From positions 585,090-649,089 of the forward strand of contig JALNQF010000005.1 in NCBI GenBank assembly GCA_028456385.1: DNA of 64,000 nucleotides, read 5' to 3'. The translations under genes and the position numbers were made by a program. Below are positions 10,841 through 20,984 of the stretch, piece after piece (positions within the stretch are counted from its first letter, which is position 1; each line of letters starts with the position of its first letter). Origin of the DNA: Ophiosphaerella korrae (taxonomy: Eukaryota > Ascomycota > Dothideomycetes > Pleosporales > Phaeosphaeriaceae). The notes below the pieces were generated by a model. That model had not been told where the DNA came from and searched no databases. It saw only the letters and a list, made by a program, of their open reading frames with translations.

Positions 10841-11618
10841 ATTGAATGAAGAGCTTTTGAAAACGATATCTGTGCAACTCCAAGTTGGAACGGAAACGGA
10901 AGGATGATGCTTGGTGCGATTGAGGACAATTGAGATTCTAGATATGATTACAACTTGCTACTTATAGTGGCCTATCCAAATCCTCGAAAGAAGGTTCAAT
11001 CGGCCCCGAGTCCTTAATTTACGATCATTCTCAACAGGGTGATCACTGGCCTCTCATCTCGCGCGCTTCCAGGATTGGGATTGGTATGGATACGAGTACA
11101 GCCCGCGACTTATGGCAGCTTCTGCGAATGCATGAAAGAGGCGTTAGTCGGTCTAAGTCTTTAATTGGACCATTACCTGTATGGTGATCTGTGGTGTCTC
11201 TTCTCATCGTATCCACCGCGCTAGCATTACCCTGACTTCGCGACACCAAGAAGCGCCCGGATATGGGACTACTGTACGTTTGGGACGTTTTCGACCGTAG
11301 CCAATCCTCCAAAGTATTTGGCGCCGAGGCGTGTTCTGCTCCGGCTACCGCCAATTGTACTGGAGCATTTGGCGTTGAGGCGTGGGGGATTGCTTGGTTC
11401 CGGAAGAAGCAAGCGCCCGGCCTTAGCCGAGGATTTTCCGACAGGCTGAGGTGGTATATTATCGGGCGAGCTTTAAGTACGGACCTTCTGAATCAAGCCT
11501 TCACGGTTTTTTGCACCCTAAGAGGGGCCCATCCTTTCACTTCAAAAGCTTGGAGACACGCTGTGTCCGAACTCATCTTTCGTCCACATCAAATCTAATT
11601 TCTTTCCCTCAGTTTACT

Positions 11619-12851
11619 ATGATCAAACCCGAAGAAAGGTTCATGTCCGAGGGCCAGGGTTATCTTGGGTCGAGCGAAAATCCTAAGACTGTAACCCATT
11701 GCAACGTTTGGGATTGGGATCAACTGCGCATGATCAAGGTCATAGGCACTGCCAAGCTCTTTCCACCTGACGAGGACGTCGAGGTTCCCATATTAGCGCG
11801 ATTCGCTGATTACCTATCACCCGAAGTTCGCGCGGTCACGGTCGATGATGAAGGCCTCATTACCGAAGTCTCCAACGATCCGGAACAGGACGATACTTAT
11901 TTTATTGGATATCCTCCCTTCTCGACCACCGAATCGCTTCATGGTTGCTCTGTTATACAGTACTCCAAACTGCAAGAGCTCGACCGGCTTGGACCAGGCG
12001 TTGATCTGTCAGGATACGATGACGAATCCGGATTTCCTCAAAAGGTTGCCTTCAAATTCAATCCTATTGGAAAGCCTCGGAGACTACAGATGGCATGGGA
12101 TGAGCTTAACCTTCTCAAGAGTCTGCCGCCACATCCAAATATCGTACCATTCGATCGTGTAGTCCTCGAGGATGTGGAGTCTCGGGTGATTGGATTTACG
12201 ATAAAATACATCCCTGGTGGAACCCTCGATAATTCGAAGCAACCCTTTCGCTTTGAGTGGATACAACAACTCACCCAGCTTGTCGATTTCTTGAATCTAG
12301 ACCTAGGAATCATGCATCAAGACATTGCGCCCCGGAATCTACTCATCGATCCAGACACACAAAATCTTCTTCTCTTCGACTTTGACTGGGCTGCAAACGG
12401 AGAAAAAAATTTACTACAAGGGCGTGACGATATAGCTGGTGTCGTATTCACGTTATACGAGATCATCACTGGCGATACGTTCTTTACGAGCATCCCTCAC
12501 TGGGATCGAAATATGGAGACGGTTCAGAATATGTCAGAGTGGACCTGTAACCGGGAACTTGATTCCGACGTATTGACGTTCCGCAACTTTTTGAACGAAT
12601 GGGTAACAACACGAAGGTCTCCTGGTGATATGCAACGATACCTCGACGCACCCAACCGGCCCACATGGCCGGACCTGCCAACGCCCCCTGATTACAGTTT
12701 ACCTTTCGAGCTTGGTACGACCGTGGACGGGGAGACGAATTGGGTCACGGGTCCTCGGACAAGGCGCACGGCAGTCGAGAAAGGACAATACATCTTTCAC
12801 TGGGAAAGACCACCCCAGAGTAGGCTCAAGAACTCCGGAAACGGTGTGTGA
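11619..12851 (+). CDS. Protein-kinase-like protein with DFD in place of DFG
   Basis: Intact frame of 410 residues from ATG 11619 (MIKPEERFMSEGQGYL). An upstream in-frame ATG at 11451 would add 56 residues without domain character, so the later start is preferred. Kinase features are the beta-3 lysine in VAFKF (K146), a likely alpha-C Glu in WDELNLLKSL, the catalytic loop HQDIAPRNLL (H233, D235) and LLFDFDWA (D254-F255-D256). The HxD and metal-binding Asp remain, so activity is possible; the Gly loop is not obvious and DFG is DFD, as in the kinase relic at 8489-8850. This is typical of small fungal kinase-like families that act on unknown substrates. CTTTCCCTCAG just upstream resembles an intron 3' end, so a short 5' exon cannot be excluded. 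Confidence 0.75.
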   Translation: MIKPEERFMSEGQGYLGSSENPKTVTHCNVWDWDQLRMIKVIGTAKLFPPDEDVEVPILARFADYLSPEVRAVTVDDEGLITEVSNDPEQDDTYFIGYPPFSTTESLHGCSVIQYSKLQELDRLGPGVDLSGYDDESGFPQKVAFKFNPIGKPRRLQMAWDELNLLKSLPPHPNIVPFDRVVLEDVESRVIGFTIKYIPGGTLDNSKQPFRFEWIQQLTQLVDFLNLDLGIMHQDIAPRNLLIDPDTQNLLLFDFDWAANGEKNLLQGRDDIAGVVFTLYEIITGDTFFTSIPHWDRNMETVQNMSEWTCNRELDSDVLTFRNFLNEWVTTRRSPGDMQRYLDAPNRPTWPDLPTPPDYSLPFELGTTVDGETNWVTGPRTRRTAVEKGQYIFHWERPPQSRLKNSGNGV

Positions 12852-13202
12852 CAGTAGATTAGCTAAAGCGAAGGCACCTCCGGCTCAGAGTACTTTTGGT
12901 TGGGGCGCTGGACGGCTATTTTGATATGATAATGGTCCATTGTCCACCTCTAAAGTCGACGTTAGGCTTCACCAGGAGCGGTAGACATCACGGTTCTATA
13001 AATTCTTCAATCCAATACTAGATATTTCTGTGTCAGTCAGTACGTGTCGCCTGCACAGCCGTCAAACGCTACTCGCGCGGCCTCTCAGCTTCAGGCCTGC
13101 GCCCAGCAAGCCAAGTATGTTTTTGCCAACCTGTGTTTGACATCTGAGAAGGAGTCAGGCTATCAAAAGGAATTGAGATAGCAAAAGGTTGGAAGCAGGT
13201 GG
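12852..13202. other. Intergenic, no gene recognised
   Basis: No frame here carries domain text. It separates the kinase-like gene from a minisatellite and a LINE relic. Confidence 0.5.
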
Positions 13203-13284
13203 TTCAAGGGCGTTGGTGCTCAAGGGCGTTGGAGGTTTAAGAGCGTTGGAGGTTCAAGAGTGTTGGAGGTTCAAGAGCGTTGGA
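13203..13284. repeat. Minisatellite, about five 17-bp units
   Basis: Unit close to TTCAAGAGCGTTGGAGG repeated about five times (first unit 16 bp, last partial), with changes such as AAGGGC/AAGAGC and GCG/GTG that are mainly transitions. The first units start TTCAAGGGCGTTGG. Confidence 0.85.
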
Positions 13285-13501
13285 CTACTGGCTATTGAGT
13301 GGTAGCGATGGCAGCTACCAAGTATGCCAAGACTAAGTAGGACAGAAGTCCCTCCAACGGACTACATATACTTAGTATCCTAATTACTTATGCAACCACA
13401 TGCAATCTATGAATTCACTACCAAACGTTACGTTCCATTACTGGCAATACTACCAACCAGATTCCAGCCACCTATGACGTCGGATTGTCCACTTCTGAGT
13501 A

Positions 13502-14143
13502 CTAGAGCTCGGTTCGGCGCCAATGCGGCTTGATTCTTTTTCCCATCAGCTTACGGCCATGGAGGATATATATTGGCGATGCGTAGTCGATGACCGGTGC
13601 TACCATCGCTTCGAATAGTGTCCTGGTGGTCTTCGGCGACATTCCTTTGATCCTCCGCACGGCAAGCGCTTGACAGAACGATATCCCTCCGTTTCTCCTC
13701 CCGGTGAGCATGATTTAACTCGCTGCACAGCATGACCCGCTAGCTGTCAGTTCTTATAGCCTTCCTTAGTACGGTTAAGTTGCTCTCCATGGCCGCATCG
13801 TTCTCTAATCGGATATCGCCAGCTCGTTCCAAGGTGCGTGCTTGTGACTCCTTGAGCCTGGCTTTGAAACGACGACAGATGGCCTGTTGCATGGTTCCGG
13901 CTCGTTTGGGAGGTACGTCATTAGGCAATTCGTTGAGTAATTCGTCAGTCAAAGAGACTCTCCCTGATGGTGCTGGTGGATCCTGTACACCTTCGTGTGT
14001 AATTCTGGCTCGTTTACAGATGCTCCGTCAAGCAATTTGTCAGTCCTAAGAGAAGCTACCTGATGGTGGCGGGGGATCCCGTACTCCTTGGTGATGTTTT
14101 GTTCTGCGTAGCCCCTCTCACTCCACCGGCAGTCATCTGTCAA
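13502..14143 (-). pseudogene. Tad/I-type LINE relic (end of RT region)
   Basis: The frame 13711-13502 reads CQALAVRRIKGMSPKTTRTL then FEAMVAPVIDYASPIY, the thumb-side region that follows the reverse transcriptase in fungal non-LTR elements. Minus-strand frames at 13952-13740 (MTDELLNELPNDVPPKRAGT) and 14143-13949 probably belong to the same degraded element, but their order and frame changes prevent a continuous reading. No endonuclease domain, poly-A tail or TSD was found. A short duplication (13939-13991 and 14034-14087) lies inside. Confidence 0.6.
13939..14087. repeat. Diverged tandem duplication, period about 95 bp
   Basis: AATTCGTCAGTC...CTGATGGTGCTGGTGGATCC at 13939-13991 recurs as AATTTGTCAGTC...CTGATGGTGGCGGGGGATCC at 14034-14087. 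The copies differ by substitutions and a small indel, implying an old duplication in the LINE relic. Confidence 0.65.
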
Positions 14144-14878
14144 CTTGCCCTGCCTTGGCTATATAGTCGTAGCGAGCTGGTAGGAAGTCTATCGATGTAG
14201 AGTCTCTTTACAACTTGAGATATGAACAAAGTTAGATATTCAGAACTGTCACGGTTAGAGTCTCTCTTGCCTGACGTAAAGTCGCACCTCACCTGTGATG
14301 GGATGCGACTACCTAGCATACACTAGTGCTGTTTACAGCCAACCGTGTATACATACTGTTCGTAGCCACACACAATACAACCTCAGTTCAATCCCCAACT
14401 TCTGCATATGCGCACTGTCAAAACCCCGACAAGAATTCTTCCATCTCTGCTTTCAGGTGTGATCTGTACCTCATGCGCGAAAATTATTACCAGTAGCTAA
14501 ATACGCGTATGTGATGAGCAGCGGTCCTGGGACTGAGGATGAAAGGAAAGTATTGCCGGCACAGGGGTCAAAGAGCTAAGCCACGGAAGATTGTGTCCCG
14601 AAAATGGGATTAGTCAGTCCCCGACACCTCATATCCCTGCGAACTGATGGGGGCCCAAATTCAGACCCTCTTCATGCTGCTCAAGGATGAAATCAGGCAC
14701 AATTAGAGGAGCTCAGGTTTGAATCAAGCAGATCACGCCGGCTAACGTTAGCCCAGGGCGAGCTCATGAGCCTGTTGGATCTGCTTAGGGTGGGGCTCAG
14801 TCTTGCTCAGCCGCTGCATGAGGAGGGCCTGATTCAGGGGCCTCGTTGCATGAGCGGGTTCTCAGATTAGAACTTTGG
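14144..14878. other. Intergenic, no gene recognised
   Basis: No coding pattern seen. A short GTCGCA...TGCGAC inverted repeat lies near 14281-14309; it is too short to interpret. Confidence 0.45.
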
Positions 14879-15250
14879 TCAAGGATTCTCAGATAAAAAG
14901 GCAGACGGTAAGGAAATATTAATACCTTTGTATTGAAAAGCTATATACGTTCTGCCGCCATTTTCGGCGGTATATGCCACCCTTTTCGTAGGGCGTTGTC
15001 GTTGGTGGTGAGTCTGTATGATACAACAAGTATCTACCCATATATACTTGCATTCGTGCTTTCTTGCTTCAGTCGCTAATCTAAGAATCTTTTTCCAGCC
15101 CTTTTTGGTCCGGTCGAAGTCGGTCGAAGCTTCCTGGAAGGTGACCTCCTCGGCGTCATCACCCCACGTGTGTGACAGTGCAGCGTATTCTGGGATATCT
15201 AAACCATAGAATGACTCTAGCTTGAGAGTTTCGACGTTGAGTAAGCGCAT
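14879..15250 (-). pseudogene. HET-domain gene, N-terminal fragment
   Basis: The frame starts MRLLNVETLKLESFYGLDIP and carries the HET signature: PEYAALSHTWGDDAEEVTF, WKKILRLATEARKHECKYIW and VDTCCI. HET (heterokaryon incompatibility) domains trigger cell death after non-self recognition. Directly after CCI the text ceases to match the domain (QTHHQRQRPT), which points to a frameshift near 15018; a stop follows at 14879 after only 123 residues, against several hundred in the family. No continuation is found to the left. Regarded as a relic; a first exon is possible but the break falls inside the domain. Confidence 0.8.
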
Positions 15251-15947
15251 ATTTTGATATGGAAAGCAGTGTCGCTACGGAAACGGAATACGTGATCTGA
15301 TAGTTCATGACATCAGCGAAGGCTAAGTGGGGTGGACATTTGCTATAATTAGGCAACAGTCAATCTTGACTAGCTTAACCTGGTTCAATCTCGATAACAG
15401 ATCCGTCTAACCAACCGGGGGTGTTTGTGTTGTGCTTTGTGCTTCCAGCACATGCAGATTGTTGATTCGCTAATCCGACCGCTGGCTGGTTAAGCCAACG
15501 CTGCAAGCCCAGTGGCATCATCGGAACCTCAGTCATTTTACAAAGGATCGCACTGCCTTTGAATATGTATTACTGGACTTTATTAATGTGCTACTGAGCG
15601 TTCGTGGTGGAAGAGGTTCACAGCAAAACACAACTTTCGTCGTGGGTCACCGACATTGGCATGTTATACAAGCAATCATTAGCGAAATCACTTCCAAGGT
15701 ACAAAAATAAAGTGTACACAGTATTATTGAGTTTTTAGTGAAGTTGTCATGTTCCTCGAAGTGTTGTGGTTCTTCATTGTGCAACTTTATTTGCCTCGGT
15801 ACACATCACTACCTTCGATACATTGTCTTTTGACCATGTTGCAACCCCAACCTTATATAGCTAAGCTTCCAACCCCAACTCGTGCTTATAACTCTGAAGT
15901 TAACCCTCACCTCTGCATATGCTATATCTCGCAAGACACACATCAGC
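15251..15947. other. Intergenic, possible divergent promoter region
   Basis: Lies between the minus-strand HET relic and the plus-strand gene at 15948. No coding text; the pyrimidine-rich CAACCCCAACC tract around 15840-15880 resembles fungal core promoter/leader sequence. Confidence 0.4.
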
Positions 15948-16781
15948 ATGTCTATCCGGAACAATAACGCCAAGCGTTTCACTAAGCCATCTCGAAGGTC
16001 CCAGTTTATTCGAAACGAGTTGCATAAATCTGGGCTTGGACTCCAACGGCTTCAAGACATTGGAGAAGAAATTGAGCCCAGTAGTGGTTTTGAGGCAGTG
16101 AAACCACCACCAACACCACCTCTACAATCTGAATACTATCAGTTTGCGATTGACATCATAGATCTATACCTTGCAGATGTTGATACTAAAGCTTTCCAAC
16201 TTTCATTTAATATTGAAATGAAGAACAATAGATTCAGCAACGACACTGAAGAGTTCCTTGGCCCAGAAGCTGCACCTGCAAGGCCCCAGCTAGCCAGCCG
16301 CGAGTCTTCATTTTACTACGCACAACATGACAGAGGGACATTTCGTCAGCAACTTGGTGTAGAACTACACGTTGCCAATCCCTCACCAGTAGACTTTAAT
16401 ACAAAACACACTTCCAAGCGCAACTGTATGATTTTTCCATCTTTTACTACTTATGGCGAGGCAGAAACATATTACGAAGCACCGACAGGGCTGATTGTGC
16501 ACGCCGACTCTCTAGGATCCAGGACACAACGCATGAGCACGATTACGGTACTAAGTTCTATTCAGCCCATGCAGGTACTACAAGGAGACATATTATCAGA
16601 AATTGTGTGTGATTGTAAGAGATGGGCAAGGGAACATTTGTCTGAATCTTCACTGGATATGCTTCGGGATTTTCGTGCCTTATGTGGCCGCTTTGGTGAC
16701 AAGGCTGAGCAGGTTCTTGAACTTGTGGAGGATGTGGTGTGCCGAAAGATTTCAAGGGACATGTCTCGGTGCGTCTGTTAG
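15948..16781 (+). CDS. Unknown protein, 277 residues
   Basis: Start chosen at ATG 15948 (MSIRNNNAKRFTKPSRRSQF); an in-frame ATG at 15882 adds 22 residues without character. The N-terminus is basic, then PPPTPPLQSEYYQFAIDIID, and the C-terminus is helical with several Cys (IVCDCKRWAREHL, VVCRKISRDMSRCVC). No family recognised, no signal peptide or membrane span. Past the stop, another frame continues with RRALKAVEIWIDAKKQEGAS up to 16875; a one-base shift around 16755-16780 would append it as a helix, so the true C-terminus may be longer. Confidence 0.5.
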   Translation: MSIRNNNAKRFTKPSRRSQFIRNELHKSGLGLQRLQDIGEEIEPSSGFEAVKPPPTPPLQSEYYQFAIDIIDLYLADVDTKAFQLSFNIEMKNNRFSNDTEEFLGPEAAPARPQLASRESSFYYAQHDRGTFRQQLGVELHVANPSPVDFNTKHTSKRNCMIFPSFTTYGEAETYYEAPTGLIVHADSLGSRTQRMSTITVLSSIQPMQVLQGDILSEIVCDCKRWAREHLSESSLDMLRDFRALCGRFGDKAEQVLELVEDVVCRKISRDMSRCVC

Positions 16782-17026
16782 AAGAGCTTTAAAAGCTGTA
16801 GAAATTTGGATTGATGCGAAAAAGCAGGAGGGCGCATCACGTATCTTGGCTAGTTATAATAGTTGCAACTTATAATAGAGCTACTCCATCCAATCAACCC
16901 CATTTAAACACCATATTCATGTCTTTGTTAATATTTTCTCTAGTGCCCATAATGTGATTGTCTTAAGTAATGTGGTGTGGTGCTTTGTTAAGGCTTTATT
17001 CAGGATATAGGAAAGCTGCATCCCCC

Positions 17027-17392
17027 TCAAGGTCCTACCGTGCCCGTCGGTAAGATGAACACCCCTACTATCAGAACACCAAAAGTACGTCAACTTCAAC
17101 GCCTCATAACTATACCAATATAGATCTAATTTAAGCAGCAATTGGAGATATTAAATCGCGTAAGCTAGGAGAAGATTTTTTATATAAGAAAGTTGCTAAG
17201 ATATATGGCGTAAACCAAGTTACACTGTCCCAAAGGCATAAAGGCTTAACAGCCTTAAATACAGCTGCTAGAATTAATAGGATAAAACTCAGCCTCCAAT
17301 AGGAGCTAGAGCTTGTTTATTATATTAAAGATCTTGTAAAGAAAGGCCTACTACTTATAAGAAAGATAGTATAAAATTTTGCTTTAAGTATA
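17027..17392 (+). pseudogene. Second pogo-type relic, N-terminal HTH only
   Basis: From 17135 the frame reads IKSRKLGEDFLYKKVAKIYG then VNQVTLSQRHKGLTALNTAA and, after one TAG, ELELVYYIKDLVKKGLLL: the psq-type HTH and the start of the Tc5/CENP-B HTH of Fot1/pogo transposases. The upstream bases from about 17027 (CTACCGTGCCCGTCGGTAAG) may include its terminal repeat. The frame ends where a solo LTR begins at 17393, and no transposase text resumes after it, so the rest is deleted or unrecognisable. Confidence 0.7.
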
Positions 17393-17670
17393 TGTTAGGA
17401 GGTAGCTAGAAGACAATAGTACTTGCCGTAGGCCATAGGAGATAGTGAAGGGATGACGAATAGTATTCAAGGGTACCACTAGTATCTAAGAGAGAATAAT
17501 ACTTGCTTTACTCTGTTCGCAAGTGTAGAGCCTTTTATGCACTGGTGTAGCGCATCTGCCCCGCTTTGGACTACAACTATACAACGTCATGATTTCTAGT
17601 GTATCGGCCCCGCCCCCGACTCGTACCAGAGTTCTCAAGAGTCTCGAGTATTCTGGGAACCTTCGTTACA
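17393..17670. mobile_element. Solo LTR, 278 bp (copy 1)
   Basis: Begins TGTTAGGAGGTAGC and ends CCTTCGTTACA, i.e. TG...CA termini. A second copy of the same 278-bp length lies at 53340-53617. Differences are almost all C/T and G/A; this copy keeps the G/C states (for example CCCCGCTTTGG here, CCCTACTTTAG there). The flanks (GTATA left, GTGTC right) are not a clean TSD, so one side may have been deleted. No internal region or second LTR is nearby. Confidence 0.8.
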
Positions 17671-18213
17671 GTGTCTAAGCTAGCTATTATATTTAGAACG
17701 TACTTTTACAAGAAATAACTATAAGATAACTCACCATAACTATAGGAAAACTCAGCCTAACTATGGGCCGAACATCGGCTGTATTACGGTGCCTCTTAGT
17801 TAGGCCCATGGAATCCTTGGTAAACCTATGGTTAGATGATATGCAGCCTGCAAGAAGGCCTCAGCCTGCTCTTCACTTTCTAGCTATACTACCAACTTTC
17901 ATCTTTAAATCGTCTGCACCGTCTGAGTTGGACAGCTTTCATATTTATTTTGTATATATTTATCGAGCGTTGTTGTTATCGTATCGCCGCCCTCGTTGGA
18001 CCGCTTCCCCGTCGGATTGCCCGCAATCACTGTATGACGTACCAGTCATTCCGGCCCCAAGCCCCTCGCGCCCGCTACTATTGAACGGAGTCCTTATTAG
18101 CCGGAAGACGCTTTTAGGCTTGCGTGCTGGGAGATGCGATCATGAGCACACCAAGGAAGTGTAACTTGCGCGTTACCAGTGCGTCTTGCTCCTGACTAGG
18201 TACTAAGAAATCG
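17671..18213. other. No gene recognised
   Basis: A 133-codon frame at 17763-18164 lacks any family features and has a biased Pro/Leu/Arg make-up; I treat it as chance. Confidence 0.45.
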
Positions 18214-19685
18214 ATGAACGGACTAACGTCATGTAGCCATTGCTGCTATGGCCTTTACAAGCAGGATGTGTTCCGTACGTCCTACCAAACAAGCCCACTG
18301 ACGTTTATGTATCGTGTCCCTGATTACCATGTAACAGGCCTCCTTGATCCATTCGCCATCGCTACGATTAATGGGGAACAAACAAAGACAACAACAGTTA
18401 CTAAGAAGACTTTGAATCCATTATTGGTGCAAATATTTTAATTTGTACGTGAAAACATACTTTATGCCGGATAGTTTCTGACAAGGAGGTTAAGGGCAGT
18501 GAATAAAGAGACCATCCTCACAATCGAAGTGTTTGACGAGAAAAAATTCAAGAAGAAGGACAAAGGGTTTTGGGGGTTATCAATATCTGTATAGGTAGCA
18601 TAATAGATCTGGAAGTCGGCGTTGCTGGTAGGCTGATTTTGGAAGTGCAATGTCAAATACTGATTTAGATACAAAGATATTCGTGCGCGACCTGAAAAAC
18701 CAGCAACTATCTAACTGTTACTGGCAGGCTTATTCTCAGCTTATCAACGAATATCCCAGAAGAAGCCACCAGATCAAGAATATCCACCTCCAATTCTGTG
18801 ATCACTGGCCAGCACGGTCCTGCGCCGCAAGAGCTCAGTCAATCTAGTTCACTTCCGGCTATTAGTACTGATAGCCATCTATACGAGCCACTTGAAGACA
18901 CTCATGGGAGGCTGCCACATGGCTGGGAGCGGCGAAATACTCCTGGAGGTCGACCATATTATGTCGACCATAATACAAGGATGACGACTTGGGAACAACC
19001 CTCGATCGCTAATACAGCAAACCTGCAAGATGTTGAGCTTACACGTTTGTATCAGGTATTCCAGAAAGGAGTCGCACTGTACAGGCGGTTAATGTTCCAG
19101 GACGCTGAAAATTTGTTTCGACAAGCGGCGGAGGGGCAGGAGAAACTTCTCGGAAGTGAAAATGTAGCTGCACTGCAATGCAAGCACATGTTAGGTCGCG
19201 TGCTCTGCGATCAAATGGAATACGAAGAGACTGAATTGCTATTTTGACATGCAGCGAATGGGCGCAAGATTCGTCTCGGAAGCTGTAATGAGGACACTTT
19301 ACACAGTCAACACATGCTAGGCGCTTCCCTTTACGAGCAGAGGAAGTATGTTGAAGCCAAGCGGTCACTTCAGCAAGCTGTAAACGGGCGCGAGGGTCTT
19401 TTTGGGGCCTTCAACGAGGAGACGCTACTTAGCAAACACATGCTGGGGGCTTCACTCTATCACCAGAAAAAATACAGTGAGGCTGAGCCATTGCTCCATG
19501 AAGCGGCGGGCGGGCGCGTGAAGAGACTGGGTATTAATCATAAAGACACTGCCGCTACGGTTGTCTTGCTGCAGGCTTTACAATTAGGCATTGCCGCTCT
19601 TTCAATCGCCCCTCCTGTCAATCAGAGTCCACAAGCGAGAATATCACCAGGCAAAATAATGCAAATAATGAGTCCACCACGTTAA
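18214..19685 (+). pseudogene. Chimeric C2-WW-TPR locus (Rsp5-like N-terminus), frameshifted
   Basis: 18214-18441 reads GLYKQDVFR and [20 protein letters not shown], matching the C2 domain of NEDD4/Rsp5 ubiquitin ligases. After a frame change come TIEVFDEKKFKKKDKGFWG and, after an extra base near 18570, a further C2 strand (IIDLEVGVAG). From about 18715 another frame gives [19 protein letters not shown] leading into a WW domain, [20 protein letters not shown] (about 18918-18995). Instead of more WW domains and HECT, TPR-type repeats of about 42 residues follow ([40 protein letters not shown] and HMLGASLYHQKKYSEAEPLL), with a TGA at 19245-19247 explicable as CGA to TGA. At least three lesions; dead in this form. 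C2 binds membrane lipid and WW binds PPxY motifs in intact Rsp5. Confidence 0.8.
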
Positions 19686-19717
19686 TTACCAGCAGCCCGA
19701 GTAATAGAGACTAGAGC

Positions 19718-20984
19718 ATGTCCGAACGTAATACCACTAGCCAGAGCATTACCAGCCAGAGGAACAACAGTTCAAGTACTCTTGCTAGCCGACTCGCTAT
19801 CTTATTTCCCGAAGGTGCGAACGAGAGGCAGATGTACACTGACCTTGAAATTTCCGAGATATCACTACTATTGCAACATTTGTCCCAGTCTTGGAGTCGT
19901 GTTCCAAGGACTTATATCATCCTGCGACGAATTAATTCTCTTAACTTCCTTGACGATCTTATCGATGTTGGATTCTCAGATTATTGGTTCCAGTTACTGA
20001 CCACAACTTGCCCAAATTCTTAAGTCTGAGTGTTCGTACTACTTTCCTAGATGCCCAGAGCCTTGTGTTGACAAAGTCAATGGACCTAGAAAAAGGGGAA
20101 AACGGTAGTCATTGCTACTTTAAAAAAGGAGAGCCGCTTCATTTTGAGTCAAAAGAAGTTCGGGGCAAAGGTGGCTTCGGACAAGTTGATAAAGTACTAA
20201 GCCTCATCAGCTTTAGAGAGTACGCAAGGAAGCGAGTGCTTAGAAGTACGGCCTTCAAAGGACATAGGCTGGAAGATATGAAGCAATTCATTGCAGAAAT
20301 CCAGATCCTGAAGCGTCTCAAACATCACCATGTTGTGGGGTTCGTTGGAAGCTACACATATCTTAAACATATTGGCCTGATTATGTCTCCTGTCGCCGAG
20401 ATGGACCTAAGTGTTTATCTTAAGCGTGGAGATAACTATCCTGAGCTAAGGACTTTCTTTGGATGCCTAGCTACCGCGCTCAAATTTCTGCATGAGAAAA
20501 ACATTCGGCTTAAAGACATCAAGCCAAGAAATATCCTAGTAAAAAGTGGCAATACCTTCTTTACTGATTTTGGACTATCCGTTGATTTCACGGATGCGAC
20601 GGGTAGCACAACCATGTCTATGGTCAACGGGATGACTCCTAAATATTGCGCGCCGGAGGTTGCTCAGTACCAGCCCCGGAACACTACATCTGATATATGG
20701 AGCCTAGGTGTTGTGTTTCTGGGGATAATCCTAGTCCTCAAGGGATAACATCTCAAGACATAGATGAGTTTTTTAGTAAACATGGCACACAACAGTTATT
20801 TGGTCGCACGAACATTGTTGCTTTGTCAGAATTCATCACTGAGCTACAAGAGATCGGTGAGTCTTCTAATAATGTAGCCCTTGGTTGGGTACAGCGAATG
20901 CTCTCAGTAGAGCAGCAAGTTCGTCCAACCGCGAATGCACTACTCTCATCCATTTTGATCAGCGAGGACGAAAATAAAGGTTAA
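19718..20984 (+). pseudogene. Ser/Thr protein kinase, two frameshifts
   Basis: Starts MSERNTTSQSITSQRNNSSS. The first part ends VPRTYIILRRINSLNFLDDL; at about 19989 a lost base moves the frame to VPVTDHNLPKF. Then follow the Gly loop GKGGFGQVDKV, beta-3 YARKRV, the catalytic loop LKDIKPRNIL (Leu in place of the HRD His; Asp and Asn kept), DFGLS, the APE block CAPEVA and SDIWSLGVVFL. A second shift around 20740-20750 moves to SQDIDEFFSKHG and the helical end through VRPTANALL. It lies 33 bp downstream of the TPR part on the same strand and may be its C-terminal half, giving a C2-WW-TPR-kinase protein. Both breaks are single-base; an intron was considered but no GT...AG pair spans them. Confidence 0.8.

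Noticed and set aside
14281..14309. GTCGCA...TGCGAC hairpin
   Set aside because: Six-base arms are expected by chance at this scale.
17763..18164. 133-codon frame on the plus strand
   Set aside because: No family features, skewed Pro/Leu/Arg composition, lies in a decayed segment between a solo LTR and a pseudogene.
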